Source: JADLHS01 sp964561105
GTDB taxonomy: Bacteria; Verrucomicrobiota; Verrucomicrobiia; Limisphaerales; JADLHS01
Direction: 5' to 3'
Length of the DNA: 64,000 nucleotides
Assembly: GCA_964561105.1 (NCBI GenBank)
Contig: CAZLOH010000013.1
Span: 1 to 64,000 of the forward strand
Shown here: one piece after another, positions 25,260-33,413 of the stretch
Layout of the letters: each line of letters begins with the position of its first letter
How positions within the stretch are numbered: position 1 is the first letter of the stretch
Translations under genes and position numbers: made by a program
The notes under the pieces: model-generated
What the model was told of the DNA's origin: nothing
Seen by the model: the letters and a program-made list of their open reading frames with translations, nothing else
Database searches by the model: none

Positions 25260-26964
25260 CCACGCTGGACACGCCACCATTGAGCAGACTTTCACCCGGG
25301 TCGGCGTAACCGGGAATGATGCGGTTCAACTGCGGCTGCGTGGCACCGAGATGTTTGCGGATGACCTCGCCCAGCACGGAGCGATAATCCGTGGCGCGGC
25401 GCAGGTAGCCGGCTTTGACGTTCGGGTTGGCGGCGTACATGGTGCCGCATTGCGCCAGGTTGGTATCGCGCGGGCCGGGATTCCACGGGAGACTGTCGGA
25501 CGGACTGCAACCAAAGACACCGGAAGGACTGATGCCGTAGCCTTTGACCGAGCCACCGCACAGGAACATCGTGCCTGCCTCGGCGTGATCGGTGCCATTG
25601 TCGTTGTTCTCCACGGAGGTCCGGCCAAATTCCGAGAGCGTCACGACGACGATGTTCTCCCAATCGGCCTTGTCGGCATAATTCTGAAAATACTTCCGCA
25701 AGGCATACATGGACCAGCCGACCGTCTGCATCAGGTTGGCGTGAGTGCCGGTGGCTCCGCCCTCATTTTGATGCGTATCGAAGCCGCCCAATTCCGTTCC
25801 GGCAATGACCGCGTCCGTCTTGTTCAAGATCGTGGCCGCCGCCTTGAGATTGGCCATGAAGCCGTATTGACTCGTGGGCACGACATATTTGGCGGTGTTC
25901 AACGATTTATCGGGCCGCCGGCCGCCGCCGTTTTTGTCGTTGGTGGTCGGGAACAGGAAATAGCCCTTCGCGTTGTTGCCGAGCGGATTGCCGCTGGCAT
26001 CAATGGGCAGCCAGTCGGAGTCGCTGTCGGTCTTGTTTTCGTCCTGGTAGGTGTTGCCGGCCTCGGTGAAGTCCAGGTTGCCGAAAATTCTCAGCGTGTT
26101 GGTCATGTTCTCGTACTGGAGATCGAGCAGTTGCCGGTTGCGCTTATCCGAGAACGGAAAGTAGTTGGCGCCGGAGATGGCGTTGAACGCCTTGAGGTCG
26201 CCGGTGGTATTGCTATTGGGCACGCCAAGCAAATCGTAGCGCGTGGGATTGGTCAGATTGGTCATGGCCGCCTTCGAACCGCGCAAGATGAGTGGGAGGG
26301 CAGATTGGACGGAGACACCCGTCAGCGGCGCGCTGTTGGCCAGGCCGGACTCGATGATGGCGCGGTAGAAGATGCCGTCCTTGGACAGGTTGTTATTGGG
26401 GTTGCCATTTTCCCAATAGTTCTGGGAATCAAAATGCGAACGGGATTGCTTGGGATAGGCGACCCGGTGCATGACCGCCAGATTGCCGGCGTTGTAAACC
26501 GGCGCGAGAAACTTCAACGACGGATGCAGCGCCGCGAAACCGTTGCCCAGTCGGATCGCACGGTTGTAACTGTAAACCGCGTCCGCGGAAGTGCGGGGCG
26601 CGAGCGTGGCGTCCCGAAACTGGGTCGCATCAAAGCAAGGCCCGGTGCCCGCGTAGTAATTGGGGTCGCTGCCGACGATGTTGTCCTTTTGGATCCCGAT
26701 GTCCGGGCGAATGGCCGCGTATTCGGGATCCTGAATCGGGATGACGGTGTTCAACCCGTCGTTGCCGAAACGCATCCAGATGAAGAGCACCTTCTTGATC
26801 TTACCGTCGGGGCCAGGCTGACCGATGCTGCCTTCGGCCAGCGCGCGTTTCATCACCAGAGGAATATCCGCCAGGGTGCCCAGCGCCACCGCCAGGCCGG
26901 TTTTGAACGAGCGATCAAGAAAAACGCGGCGGGAATATATGTTGAAGTTGTTCATAAATATCAT
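25222..26964 (-). CDS. DUF1501 family secreted protein
   Basis: 580 residues. The N-terminus holds a Tat-like motif (SRRVFLDRSFKTGLAVALG) and the body contains KKVLFIWMRFGNDGLNTVIP, AALHPSLKFLAPVYNAGNLAVMHRV and VVTLSEFGRTSVENNDNGTDHAE, which are DUF1501 blocks of a sulfatase/phosphatase-like fold. The family is thought to act with DUF1800 proteins but the reaction is not known. Its ATG overlaps the stop of the DUF1800 gene in an ATGA junction, so the two are translationally coupled. A second ATG three codons later is an alternative start. Confidence 0.9.
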   Translation of the reverse strand: MIFMNNFNIYSRRVFLDRSFKTGLAVALGTLADIPLVMKRALAEGSIGQPGPDGKIKKVLFIWMRFGNDGLNTVIPIQDPEYAAIRPDIGIQKDNIVGSDPNYYAGTGPCFDATQFRDATLAPRTSADAVYSYNRAIRLGNGFAALHPSLKFLAPVYNAGNLAVMHRVAYPKQSRSHFDSQNYWENGNPNNNLSKDGIFYRAIIESGLANSAPLTGVSVQSALPLILRGSKAAMTNLTNPTRYDLLGVPNSNTTGDLKAFNAISGANYFPFSDKRNRQLLDLQYENMTNTLRIFGNLDFTEAGNTYQDENKTDSDSDWLPIDASGNPLGNNAKGYFLFPTTNDKNGGGRRPDKSLNTAKYVVPTSQYGFMANLKAAATILNKTDAVIAGTELGGFDTHQNEGGATGTHANLMQTVGWSMYALRKYFQNYADKADWENIVVVTLSEFGRTSVENNDNGTDHAEAGTMFLCGGSVKGYGISPSGVFGCSPSDSLPWNPGPRDTNLAQCGTMYAANPNVKAGYLRRATDYRSVLGEVIRKHLGATQPQLNRIIPGYADPGESLLNGGVSSVDGVQIHGELGLL

Positions 26965-29900
26965 TGCTCCTGAAACCGGGCCGAGGTCATCAGCAAGGCC
27001 ACCATACCGCGCACGCGTGTGTCGTAGGTGGTGCTGGTGTTGCCCAAAGTGCTGAAGACCGAAGGTGTGGCCCCATTATCCGCCGTGTTCAGGAAGTTGA
27101 TGGCGGCGGTGCGATAAAGCGCCAGGTTCGCCGTGCCTTCCGCGGGATAGAGCAGACTGAGAAAGTAATCGGCCACCGCCCCATCATTGTCCCAACTGGC
27201 GGCGGGCAGTTTGCTTTTCAGCAGCGCGACGGGGTCGCTGACATTGTTGCCGGCATCATTGCCGGTGCCGCTCTGGCTGCCCGAGTGGCCGGTTGAGCCC
27301 GCGGCGATGCAGAGTGATTGCACAAACCGGATGCGCTCGACCAAGGTGCCGGCGCTGATCCACGGCGAGGCATCCTCGGCATAACCGTCCGGGGCGTCCC
27401 GATCAAACAGATTCATGCCACCCATGCGGGAGAGCGGCGAGGCGAAAGAGTAACCATCCGAGCCGGCGGTGGCCGCGCCATTTGCATTCACCGAACGCAG
27501 GGCGCGAACCGCGCTGATGACGAACTCGAGCGGCGTTTTGACCTTTTGCGCCTGCGCGCCCTGGGTGCGAAACAGCTCGGAGTTGAATATCGTGCTCAGT
27601 ACGGCGCGGAGGTTGCCCTTGGGCGAGCTGTTCTCCCACGCGAGCATACATTGATGCACCAACTCCGCCTCGGCGGAATGATTTGGATCCGTGTAATCGT
27701 AGAAGGCGTAATCCGCGGGCAGATCGGTGCGCGTGGTCGGATTGGGGAATCCGTCATGGACGAACAGGCGGCAGAGTTTGACGGAAATGAATTCTTCCGT
27801 GAAGGGTTGGTTGGCGAGATGGGCGATCACATCGTAGCCGTCCTGGATTCCGTTGGTGTCGCCCGTGAGCCGGGCGGGAAGATCGAGTTGATAACTTCTC
27901 CCGGCCCACGGCGGACCGAACCGGGCCGGAACGGTCTTCCCGGCAAAGATCGCACCGCGATTCGTCCCGTGATTCCCAGCTTTGTAGTTAAAGGCCCACA
28001 CCCCGACCGAGTTCGCCTTGCTCGTGCTATTTGTGTTTGGATAATAGGTGACCGAGGCGGGGGCGAAGGGGTTGTTGGCATTCTCCGGGTCCACCAGCTC
28101 GACCGACCAGCCAGTCCAGGCGCGCGAGATTTTGACGATGTCATCCTGGTCATAACCGTTGTCCACACCGAAGCAAAACAGCTCCTGCAATTCGCGCGCG
28201 TAGTTTTCGTTCGCGACGTTATTGCCGTTCCCTTTGCTGTTCACCGTGTCCAGATAAACGATCATGGCCGGGCTCTCCGCGCTGATCTTCAGCAGATCGT
28301 AAAAGGTGCAGTCGGGACGCGCCAAAGCCGCGCGCCATTTCTGCATCTCCCGCCATTCCCAATCCGTGGCGAGCACTCCGGCAGTGGTGCTGCTGTAACC
28401 TTTGCCACTCAGAAAATCCCGGCTCTTGCTGTATTGCGTGACAAAATGGTTTTCGAGGAACTGGCTCAGAATCTCGAAGAGCTGCGCCTGAGCGCTGACG
28501 GCGTGGTTGCAGAACCACGCGCGATAGTCACCGATCTGCGCCCCAATTGTATTCAGCCGACGGTTGATGCCGCTGTTTGAAAGGTCTGGAGTGCTTAACA
28601 GGTGCGAACCCGACAAACGCGCGGTCAGGGTAACATTGGGGGCCGTGGGCAGATACCAGTAACTCAACGTGTAGGTGGCGCCGTTGACGAGAGCGGGTGT
28701 GACATTTTGGTAGACAGAATCGTTGGCGCCCGCACCGCCGGAGGCAGCCACGATCATCAGACTGCCGGCCCCGGAATGAGCGATCGTGGTGCTGACAGTG
28801 GAGTTGGTGAAATCCGGAGCCGTGGACCAAGTCCCCGCCAACGGGGATTCAAAGCCACCATTCTGCAACAAGTTCGGGCCGACGCCGGCGTTCGTTCCCG
28901 CCACCAGCACCATATCATCCACGTAAGCGACGCCCGCTCCCGACAGATAAACATAGAGCGCGCTGGTGCTCGTGGCAGCTCCGGTAGCCTGGGCATACAC
29001 CCAGCCCGTTGCCGCGGGCAAGCCCCCGGCCGAACTGACCAGTTGCGAACCGGTGCCCACCTGCATTTTCATTTTGCTGGAGGTGGGGCCAGGTAAATAC
29101 CAATAACTCAGAGTCACGGGCGAACCGTTGGTGAGTGATGTGATAAAAGGCAGACGCAAGTTATCCTTGGACGTGCTGCCCGCGACGGTGGCGGAAACGC
29201 GGAGACAACTGGACCCGGAATGAGCTGTGCCGTTCGTGATATAGGATCCTGTCGCACCACCACTCAAAACCCACGGCGGCGTCAGAGCCGATTCAAAATC
29301 GCCATTGGCCAGCAGGTTCGGATTGACCACCCCGTTCGTGCCTTCGATCAAGCTGATGTCATCCACGTACGCGATTCCGGGCGCCGTCATGAACAGATAA
29401 AGGTTGGTCGTGTTGAGCGTCCCCTTGATGCTCACGTAGGTCCAGTTCGTGGTAGGATCGGAAGGAATCGAGTTGGTGATTTCCACCTGATAGTTGTCCA
29501 TCGGTTCGGCCGGAAAACCGCCCATGTTCAATTGCTGATCAATGTAAGCCTGCGGATTGGCGAGCACGATGGGCAGCTCGTCCGGCGTGGGCCCGTACGC
29601 GAGCCGGTTCATGACGGTGGCGCCAAACACCGTGTTGTCCGCGGTGGGCGTCGCCGCCACCCGGAACATTCCGCTCCCCGGCGGGAACTTGGTGGAGCTC
29701 CATTCGTAGGTGTAGTTGGTAATGACCACCGGCCCCGTCGGCGTCAAATTGGTCGAGTAGCTTTCGATGTACGGGCGCAGCACGAAATTCGTGTCCAGCG
29801 CGAAGGGCGCGAACAAATTCGAGGCGCTATAAAAGTAGTAGGCGTCAGCGCCGGGCGCTGGCGTGACCCTGAGTCTGACCTCGGAAGGGGAGACGGAAAT

Positions 29901-29999
29901 TCCGTTCACCTTCGGCGGGATGGGTGTGGCGGCGGGCGTGAGCTGGATTGGAATTACGGTGAGCGCCCCGAGCACCGTCAGAAGAATCGAATGTTTCAT
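26961..29999 (-). CDS. DUF1800 family secreted protein with carbohydrate-binding-like insert
   Basis: 1012 residues from the ATG at 29999 (signal peptide MKHSILLTVLGALTVIPIQL). A DUF1800 core begins at MNRLAYGPTPDELPIVL near residue 130 but is interrupted by about 340 residues made of two to three jelly-roll CBM4/9-like modules (NPNLLANGDFESALTPPW, GPNLLQNGGFESPLAG, each with LSYWYLP and VAYVDD). The core resumes at GDYRAWFCNHAVSAQAQLFE and includes NENYARELQELFCFGVDNGY, EFISVKLCRLFVHDG and NLFDRDAPDGYAEDASPW. Coupled to DUF1501. The function of the pair is unknown; the insert suggests binding to a polysaccharide. Confidence 0.9.
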   Translation of the reverse strand: MKHSILLTVLGALTVIPIQLTPAATPIPPKVNGISVSPSEVRLRVTPAPGADAYYFYSASNLFAPFALDTNFVLRPYIESYSTNLTPTGPVVITNYTYEWSSTKFPPGSGMFRVAATPTADNTVFGATVMNRLAYGPTPDELPIVLANPQAYIDQQLNMGGFPAEPMDNYQVEITNSIPSDPTTNWTYVSIKGTLNTTNLYLFMTAPGIAYVDDISLIEGTNGVVNPNLLANGDFESALTPPWVLSGGATGSYITNGTAHSGSSCLRVSATVAGSTSKDNLRLPFITSLTNGSPVTLSYWYLPGPTSSKMKMQVGTGSQLVSSAGGLPAATGWVYAQATGAATSTSALYVYLSGAGVAYVDDMVLVAGTNAGVGPNLLQNGGFESPLAGTWSTAPDFTNSTVSTTIAHSGAGSLMIVAASGGAGANDSVYQNVTPALVNGATYTLSYWYLPTAPNVTLTARLSGSHLLSTPDLSNSGINRRLNTIGAQIGDYRAWFCNHAVSAQAQLFEILSQFLENHFVTQYSKSRDFLSGKGYSSTTAGVLATDWEWREMQKWRAALARPDCTFYDLLKISAESPAMIVYLDTVNSKGNGNNVANENYARELQELFCFGVDNGYDQDDIVKISRAWTGWSVELVDPENANNPFAPASVTYYPNTNSTSKANSVGVWAFNYKAGNHGTNRGAIFAGKTVPARFGPPWAGRSYQLDLPARLTGDTNGIQDGYDVIAHLANQPFTEEFISVKLCRLFVHDGFPNPTTRTDLPADYAFYDYTDPNHSAEAELVHQCMLAWENSSPKGNLRAVLSTIFNSELFRTQGAQAQKVKTPLEFVISAVRALRSVNANGAATAGSDGYSFASPLSRMGGMNLFDRDAPDGYAEDASPWISAGTLVERIRFVQSLCIAAGSTGHSGSQSGTGNDAGNNVSDPVALLKSKLPAASWDNDGAVADYFLSLLYPAEGTANLALYRTAAINFLNTADNGATPSVFSTLGNTSTTYDTRVRGMVALLMTSARFQEQ

Positions 30000-30184
30000 G
30001 TTCACAAACTGAAACCGAATTGTGCGCCACCATGCGCTTCCGCCCAAATCCTGTCAAGTGGCAGGTGGAACAATTTGCTGGCAACGACAACCCGGCCGGT
30101 CACGAGCCAAAATCCGTCGAGTTTCGCCGCAAAATCTGGACAATTTTGTACGGAATCTGAACAAGAAACGCCGCTGGACGACCG
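30000..30184. other. Intergenic region upstream of DUF1800 gene
   Basis: 185 bases between two leftward genes, likely carrying the promoter of the DUF1800-DUF1501-DNRLRE unit. No clear dyad or -35/-10 pair was identified. Confidence 0.3.
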
Positions 30185-32566
30185 TCAACGCTTGAGCCGG
30201 ATCCAACGCGTCTCCGTCCGAAACCGAAGTCCGCGCTTGGTTTCGACGACGGCATAAAACGGATGTTGCCCCGCGCCCAAACTGGCCCCACTCACGGTGA
30301 ATGTGGCGATGCGTTGATTGTTGATGGCGCTCAACAGTCCGCCGGTGCTGAACAATTGGGTGCTGGCAACATCATTCGCATTGGCGGCGATCTGGATGTG
30401 ATACGTGCCCGCGACCGCCGACGAATCGGACAGATCAAGCGGCGCAATGATCGCGCTGAACGCGGAGTTCTGCACGCGCACGGGCAGCGTGATTCGTGAT
30501 TCCGTCCGCACCGAACTGCCTTCGTAGGCAACCGCGGTCAATTCATGAAAGCCATCCGCCAGCGTCGTGGTGTCCAGATCGAACGTGGCGGTCAGGTTCG
30601 CGGCACCGGCGCTGACGTAGAGATGATTGCGCGGTTGAAGGTCGGAAAGGTTTTCCGTCAGATCGCTTGCTTCGATCGGGTTCAACGCCAATCCGCTGGC
30701 CGTGAGTCGCGCTTTGACCCGGGCCGCGTACAAGCCAGGGCTGCGCGCGTAGAGGTTGAACTGCGCCCCGCTGGAAAACCATAGGCCGCAATCCTCGGCC
30801 ACGACTCCATCCACGCCTTGCAAAGCCGGAGTCGCATTCAACCGCTCAACGAGCTCCCCCGCCAACTGGTACGCTGTGGCATCGGCGGATTGATTGGTCA
30901 CGGCCACGCTGATGGATTCGCCGTTGATTTTCGTGACTGTCATCCCCAACCGCGTGCCGGGCTGCACGATACCGTTGACGGTGAATCCGCGCCGGCCCGC
31001 CGCTGATGAATTCAAAAAAGATTCGCGGCTCGCAGTCACAAAGGTGGAAAGCAGGGCGGCGGAACCCGCCGCGCTGCTCGCCACGGGCGGAGGATTTTCC
31101 GTCGTCGGAAAGCTGGGCGTGCCGGGCGGCGCTTCCGCCAGGGTGCGAAGATTCCGTGGTGGCCGTGGCCGACTGGACGACGTGGCGTGAAGCTCGACAC
31201 GATCACCGTGCGCAAACGCGGCTATCCGGGTGGCGTTGTTGTTCTCCGACGCATTGAGCAACGACGCCAGCCCGCGCGCCACCGATTCGAGGGTCGCTCC
31301 TGTCGGCACCACGTAAGTCATGGCGCGGTGATTCAAATTCAAACTCAACACATTGCCCGGCTGCGGCGGCAGATTGGTGATCGTGCGATTGAACTTTCCA
31401 TCCACGAACAAATCAATCTGCTGGAGCGGATGGCCCGGGTCGGCCGCATGGAAGCTGACGGTCAGTTGCGTCGCTCCGCTCACCACCGCGTTGGGAACAA
31501 TTCCCGACCATTCGCCGACGGCCAGTTTCCGCCACGGCGCCGTCAGCGGCTCCCCGACAATCAACCCCTGGTAAGGCATGCGGAGACTCTGGTAATAGCA
31601 CTCCGCCAGATTGAATCCCCGCGATTGATAAAAGTAGGCTTGCGGGTCTGGAAATTTGTCGGCCAGCGCCAGCGGTTCCGTGACCGTGCCGTAACTGCCG
31701 GACGCGCCCGCTTCGATGAAGGCCAGCAGCGAGGTTTGGTCATTGGGACCAAAAATCATTCCGCCGAACGACGTGAGACTGTCGGCCATTGCCCCCGGCA
31801 CAAACGCGTTCGGCCCCACGGTGAAATTGGCAAGTCCCGTTTGCAACCCCAGCAGACCTTTGCCCGTGGCGGGGATGTCGGCGTTGGTCCGCGCCATCGT
31901 GTAGTTGCCGGCGGGGGAAAGCCGGGTGTTAAAGATCGCGTTATCGAATTCGCGATGGCGCAGGTTGCGCACGGGGTCCGAACTTTTTGCCAGCAGCACC
32001 GGTTGCCGCGGGCGGCTGCCGTCTCCGTTGACGCCTTGATCCACCAACTGTTTCGCCTGCGCCAGCGTGTGGCCCGTGATCATCGTGGTGAGAAAGGAAG
32101 CCTCCGTCGCTCTCGCGGGTTGAACCTGACGAAAGCTCTGCTCGCTGCCGGCATAACTGTCGGCAACAGCCATTCCGTCCCCGTCGCTGTCACTCTTCAA
32201 ACCGTAAAACAGCGCGGATGTCGTGCTGTTGACGTCCGCCCCGTTGCGCGTTTGAAAAGGGATGTCCATCGAGAGCGCCACGTAGTCAATCTGGGCCGTC
32301 AATCCTCGCTCCGTGATTGCGGTGAGCAAAGGCGTGAGCAAAACTGTCTGAAATTCCGCCGCGCTCCACGAAATGTTCCCGCCCGGCCAGTTGATGCGCA
32401 GGACATTCTCGGGCGGCACCTGACGACGCTCGCAATAGTAGTTGCCCAGTTCCACTGAATCCGCGCTGGTCTGGTTCACGACGACCATCGTGTTGAGTCC
32501 GCTCCCCCCGGCGTAGAGATTCCACGCCAGACCAACGATGATGATGGCTACACCCCCTCGCAACAT
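30185..32566 (-). CDS. TIGR03790 family protein
   Basis: 793 residues. The start MLRGGVAIIIVGLAWNLYAG is a signal peptide or membrane anchor, followed by the family hallmark MVVVNQTSADSVELGNYYCE with RRQVPPENVLRINWP. Then come DYVALSMDIPFQTRNG, SALFYGLKSDSDGDG and LLAFIEAGASGSYGTVTEP. The C-terminal half (from about 380) is beta-rich and Ig-like. The family is common in Planctomycetota and Verrucomicrobiota and has no known function. It is 95 bases downstream of a cupredoxin-like gene and 185 bases upstream of the DUF1800 gene on the same strand. Confidence 0.88.
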   Translation of the reverse strand: MLRGGVAIIIVGLAWNLYAGGSGLNTMVVVNQTSADSVELGNYYCERRQVPPENVLRINWPGGNISWSAAEFQTVLLTPLLTAITERGLTAQIDYVALSMDIPFQTRNGADVNSTTSALFYGLKSDSDGDGMAVADSYAGSEQSFRQVQPARATEASFLTTMITGHTLAQAKQLVDQGVNGDGSRPRQPVLLAKSSDPVRNLRHREFDNAIFNTRLSPAGNYTMARTNADIPATGKGLLGLQTGLANFTVGPNAFVPGAMADSLTSFGGMIFGPNDQTSLLAFIEAGASGSYGTVTEPLALADKFPDPQAYFYQSRGFNLAECYYQSLRMPYQGLIVGEPLTAPWRKLAVGEWSGIVPNAVVSGATQLTVSFHAADPGHPLQQIDLFVDGKFNRTITNLPPQPGNVLSLNLNHRAMTYVVPTGATLESVARGLASLLNASENNNATRIAAFAHGDRVELHATSSSRPRPPRNLRTLAEAPPGTPSFPTTENPPPVASSAAGSAALLSTFVTASRESFLNSSAAGRRGFTVNGIVQPGTRLGMTVTKINGESISVAVTNQSADATAYQLAGELVERLNATPALQGVDGVVAEDCGLWFSSGAQFNLYARSPGLYAARVKARLTASGLALNPIEASDLTENLSDLQPRNHLYVSAGAANLTATFDLDTTTLADGFHELTAVAYEGSSVRTESRITLPVRVQNSAFSAIIAPLDLSDSSAVAGTYHIQIAANANDVASTQLFSTGGLLSAINNQRIATFTVSGASLGAGQHPFYAVVETKRGLRFRTETRWIRLKR

Positions 32567-32661
32567 GCTGAGGTTTCAAATAAGCCCGCCGGCCGGCAAT
32601 TTCAAGGCAAATGAACCCGGCAAGAACTCAAACCGCACTGGCGCGGCCCCGGAATATCAAA

Positions 32662-33288
32662 TCAATTTTGCTGGGCGCGGATGCGCACGAAGATTTGATT
32701 GCCCGGCGGCCGACCGCAAATCGCCTCGTTCGTCCCGTTGAAAAATCCGTTGGTCTGCACCGTCAGGGCAAACCAGTTCGTGGCCAGCAGATTCGTGCTG
32801 AATTCCGGCACGAACGTCAACCCGTTGGTGGACGCCACCGTCGAGGTGAGCGTGAGATTCGTGCCCACCGTGAAGTCAACAATCCGGATCACCGGTAGCG
32901 CCGGCGGATCCACCATCTCAATGCTCCCGCTCAGCGCGGCGCCATGAATGGTGCAGAAATACACACAATTCACGGCGTCCGCCGGCACGGCATAGGTGAT
33001 CGTGCCCGAACTGCCACCGTTGTTTCCTGACACTCCCGCCGGCGCCGGACCGAACACATCGGCCCCGATGGCAAACGGATGAAAATTCGCCGTGGTGTTC
33101 AGCGCGAACGTATAGGTGCGCCCACGCTCCAGCGTAATGGTCGGATTGCCATTCACGCCATTGATCTGAAAGTTAAATTGCGCGTTCGGCGTGGCCACCG
33201 AGAAGTCCGCGGCTCGAACAACCGACGATTGCGCCAGCACCCCGGTCAGCAACAGGCAAAGCCAAACCCTTCCAGTGTGTTCTTGCAT
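32662..33288 (-). CDS. Secreted cupredoxin-like protein
   Basis: 208 residues from the ATG at 33288 with signal peptide (VWLCLLLTGVLAQSSVVRA). Residues 30-130 resemble a plastocyanin/cupredoxin: GRTYTFALNTTANFHPFAIG supplies a His and AVNCVYFCTIHGAALSGSIEM supplies Cys, His and possibly Met, the usual type 1 copper ligands. The C-terminal 75 residues form the Verrucomicrobial tail domain ending FVRIRAQQN. It may be an electron carrier or copper-binding protein. It diverges from leuS across 125 bases. Confidence 0.7.
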   Translation of the reverse strand: MQEHTGRVWLCLLLTGVLAQSSVVRAADFSVATPNAQFNFQINGVNGNPTITLERGRTYTFALNTTANFHPFAIGADVFGPAPAGVSGNNGGSSGTITYAVPADAVNCVYFCTIHGAALSGSIEMVDPPALPVIRIVDFTVGTNLTLTSTVASTNGLTFVPEFSTNLLATNWFALTVQTNGFFNGTNEAICGRPPGNQIFVRIRAQQN

Positions 33289-33413
33289 ATCATTGAGAAT
33301 TACGCGCCAGTGTGGCCGGCAGCATCGAGCGTAAGACGATTCATCCGCCAGTTGGTTCCCCAAGAATTCCGCCATTGCTGGCACGGGTAGAATTCCGCAT
33401 CATCCCGCGCTCT

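Noticed and set aside
25201..26973. 590-codon frame opposite the DUF1501 gene
   Set aside because: Antisense shadow of a recognisable gene, with composition typical of reverse-complement coding DNA.
33312..33413. N-terminal extension of leuS
   Set aside because: It covers the divergent promoter region shared with the cupredoxin-like gene, and LeuRS homology begins at the internal ATG 33414.
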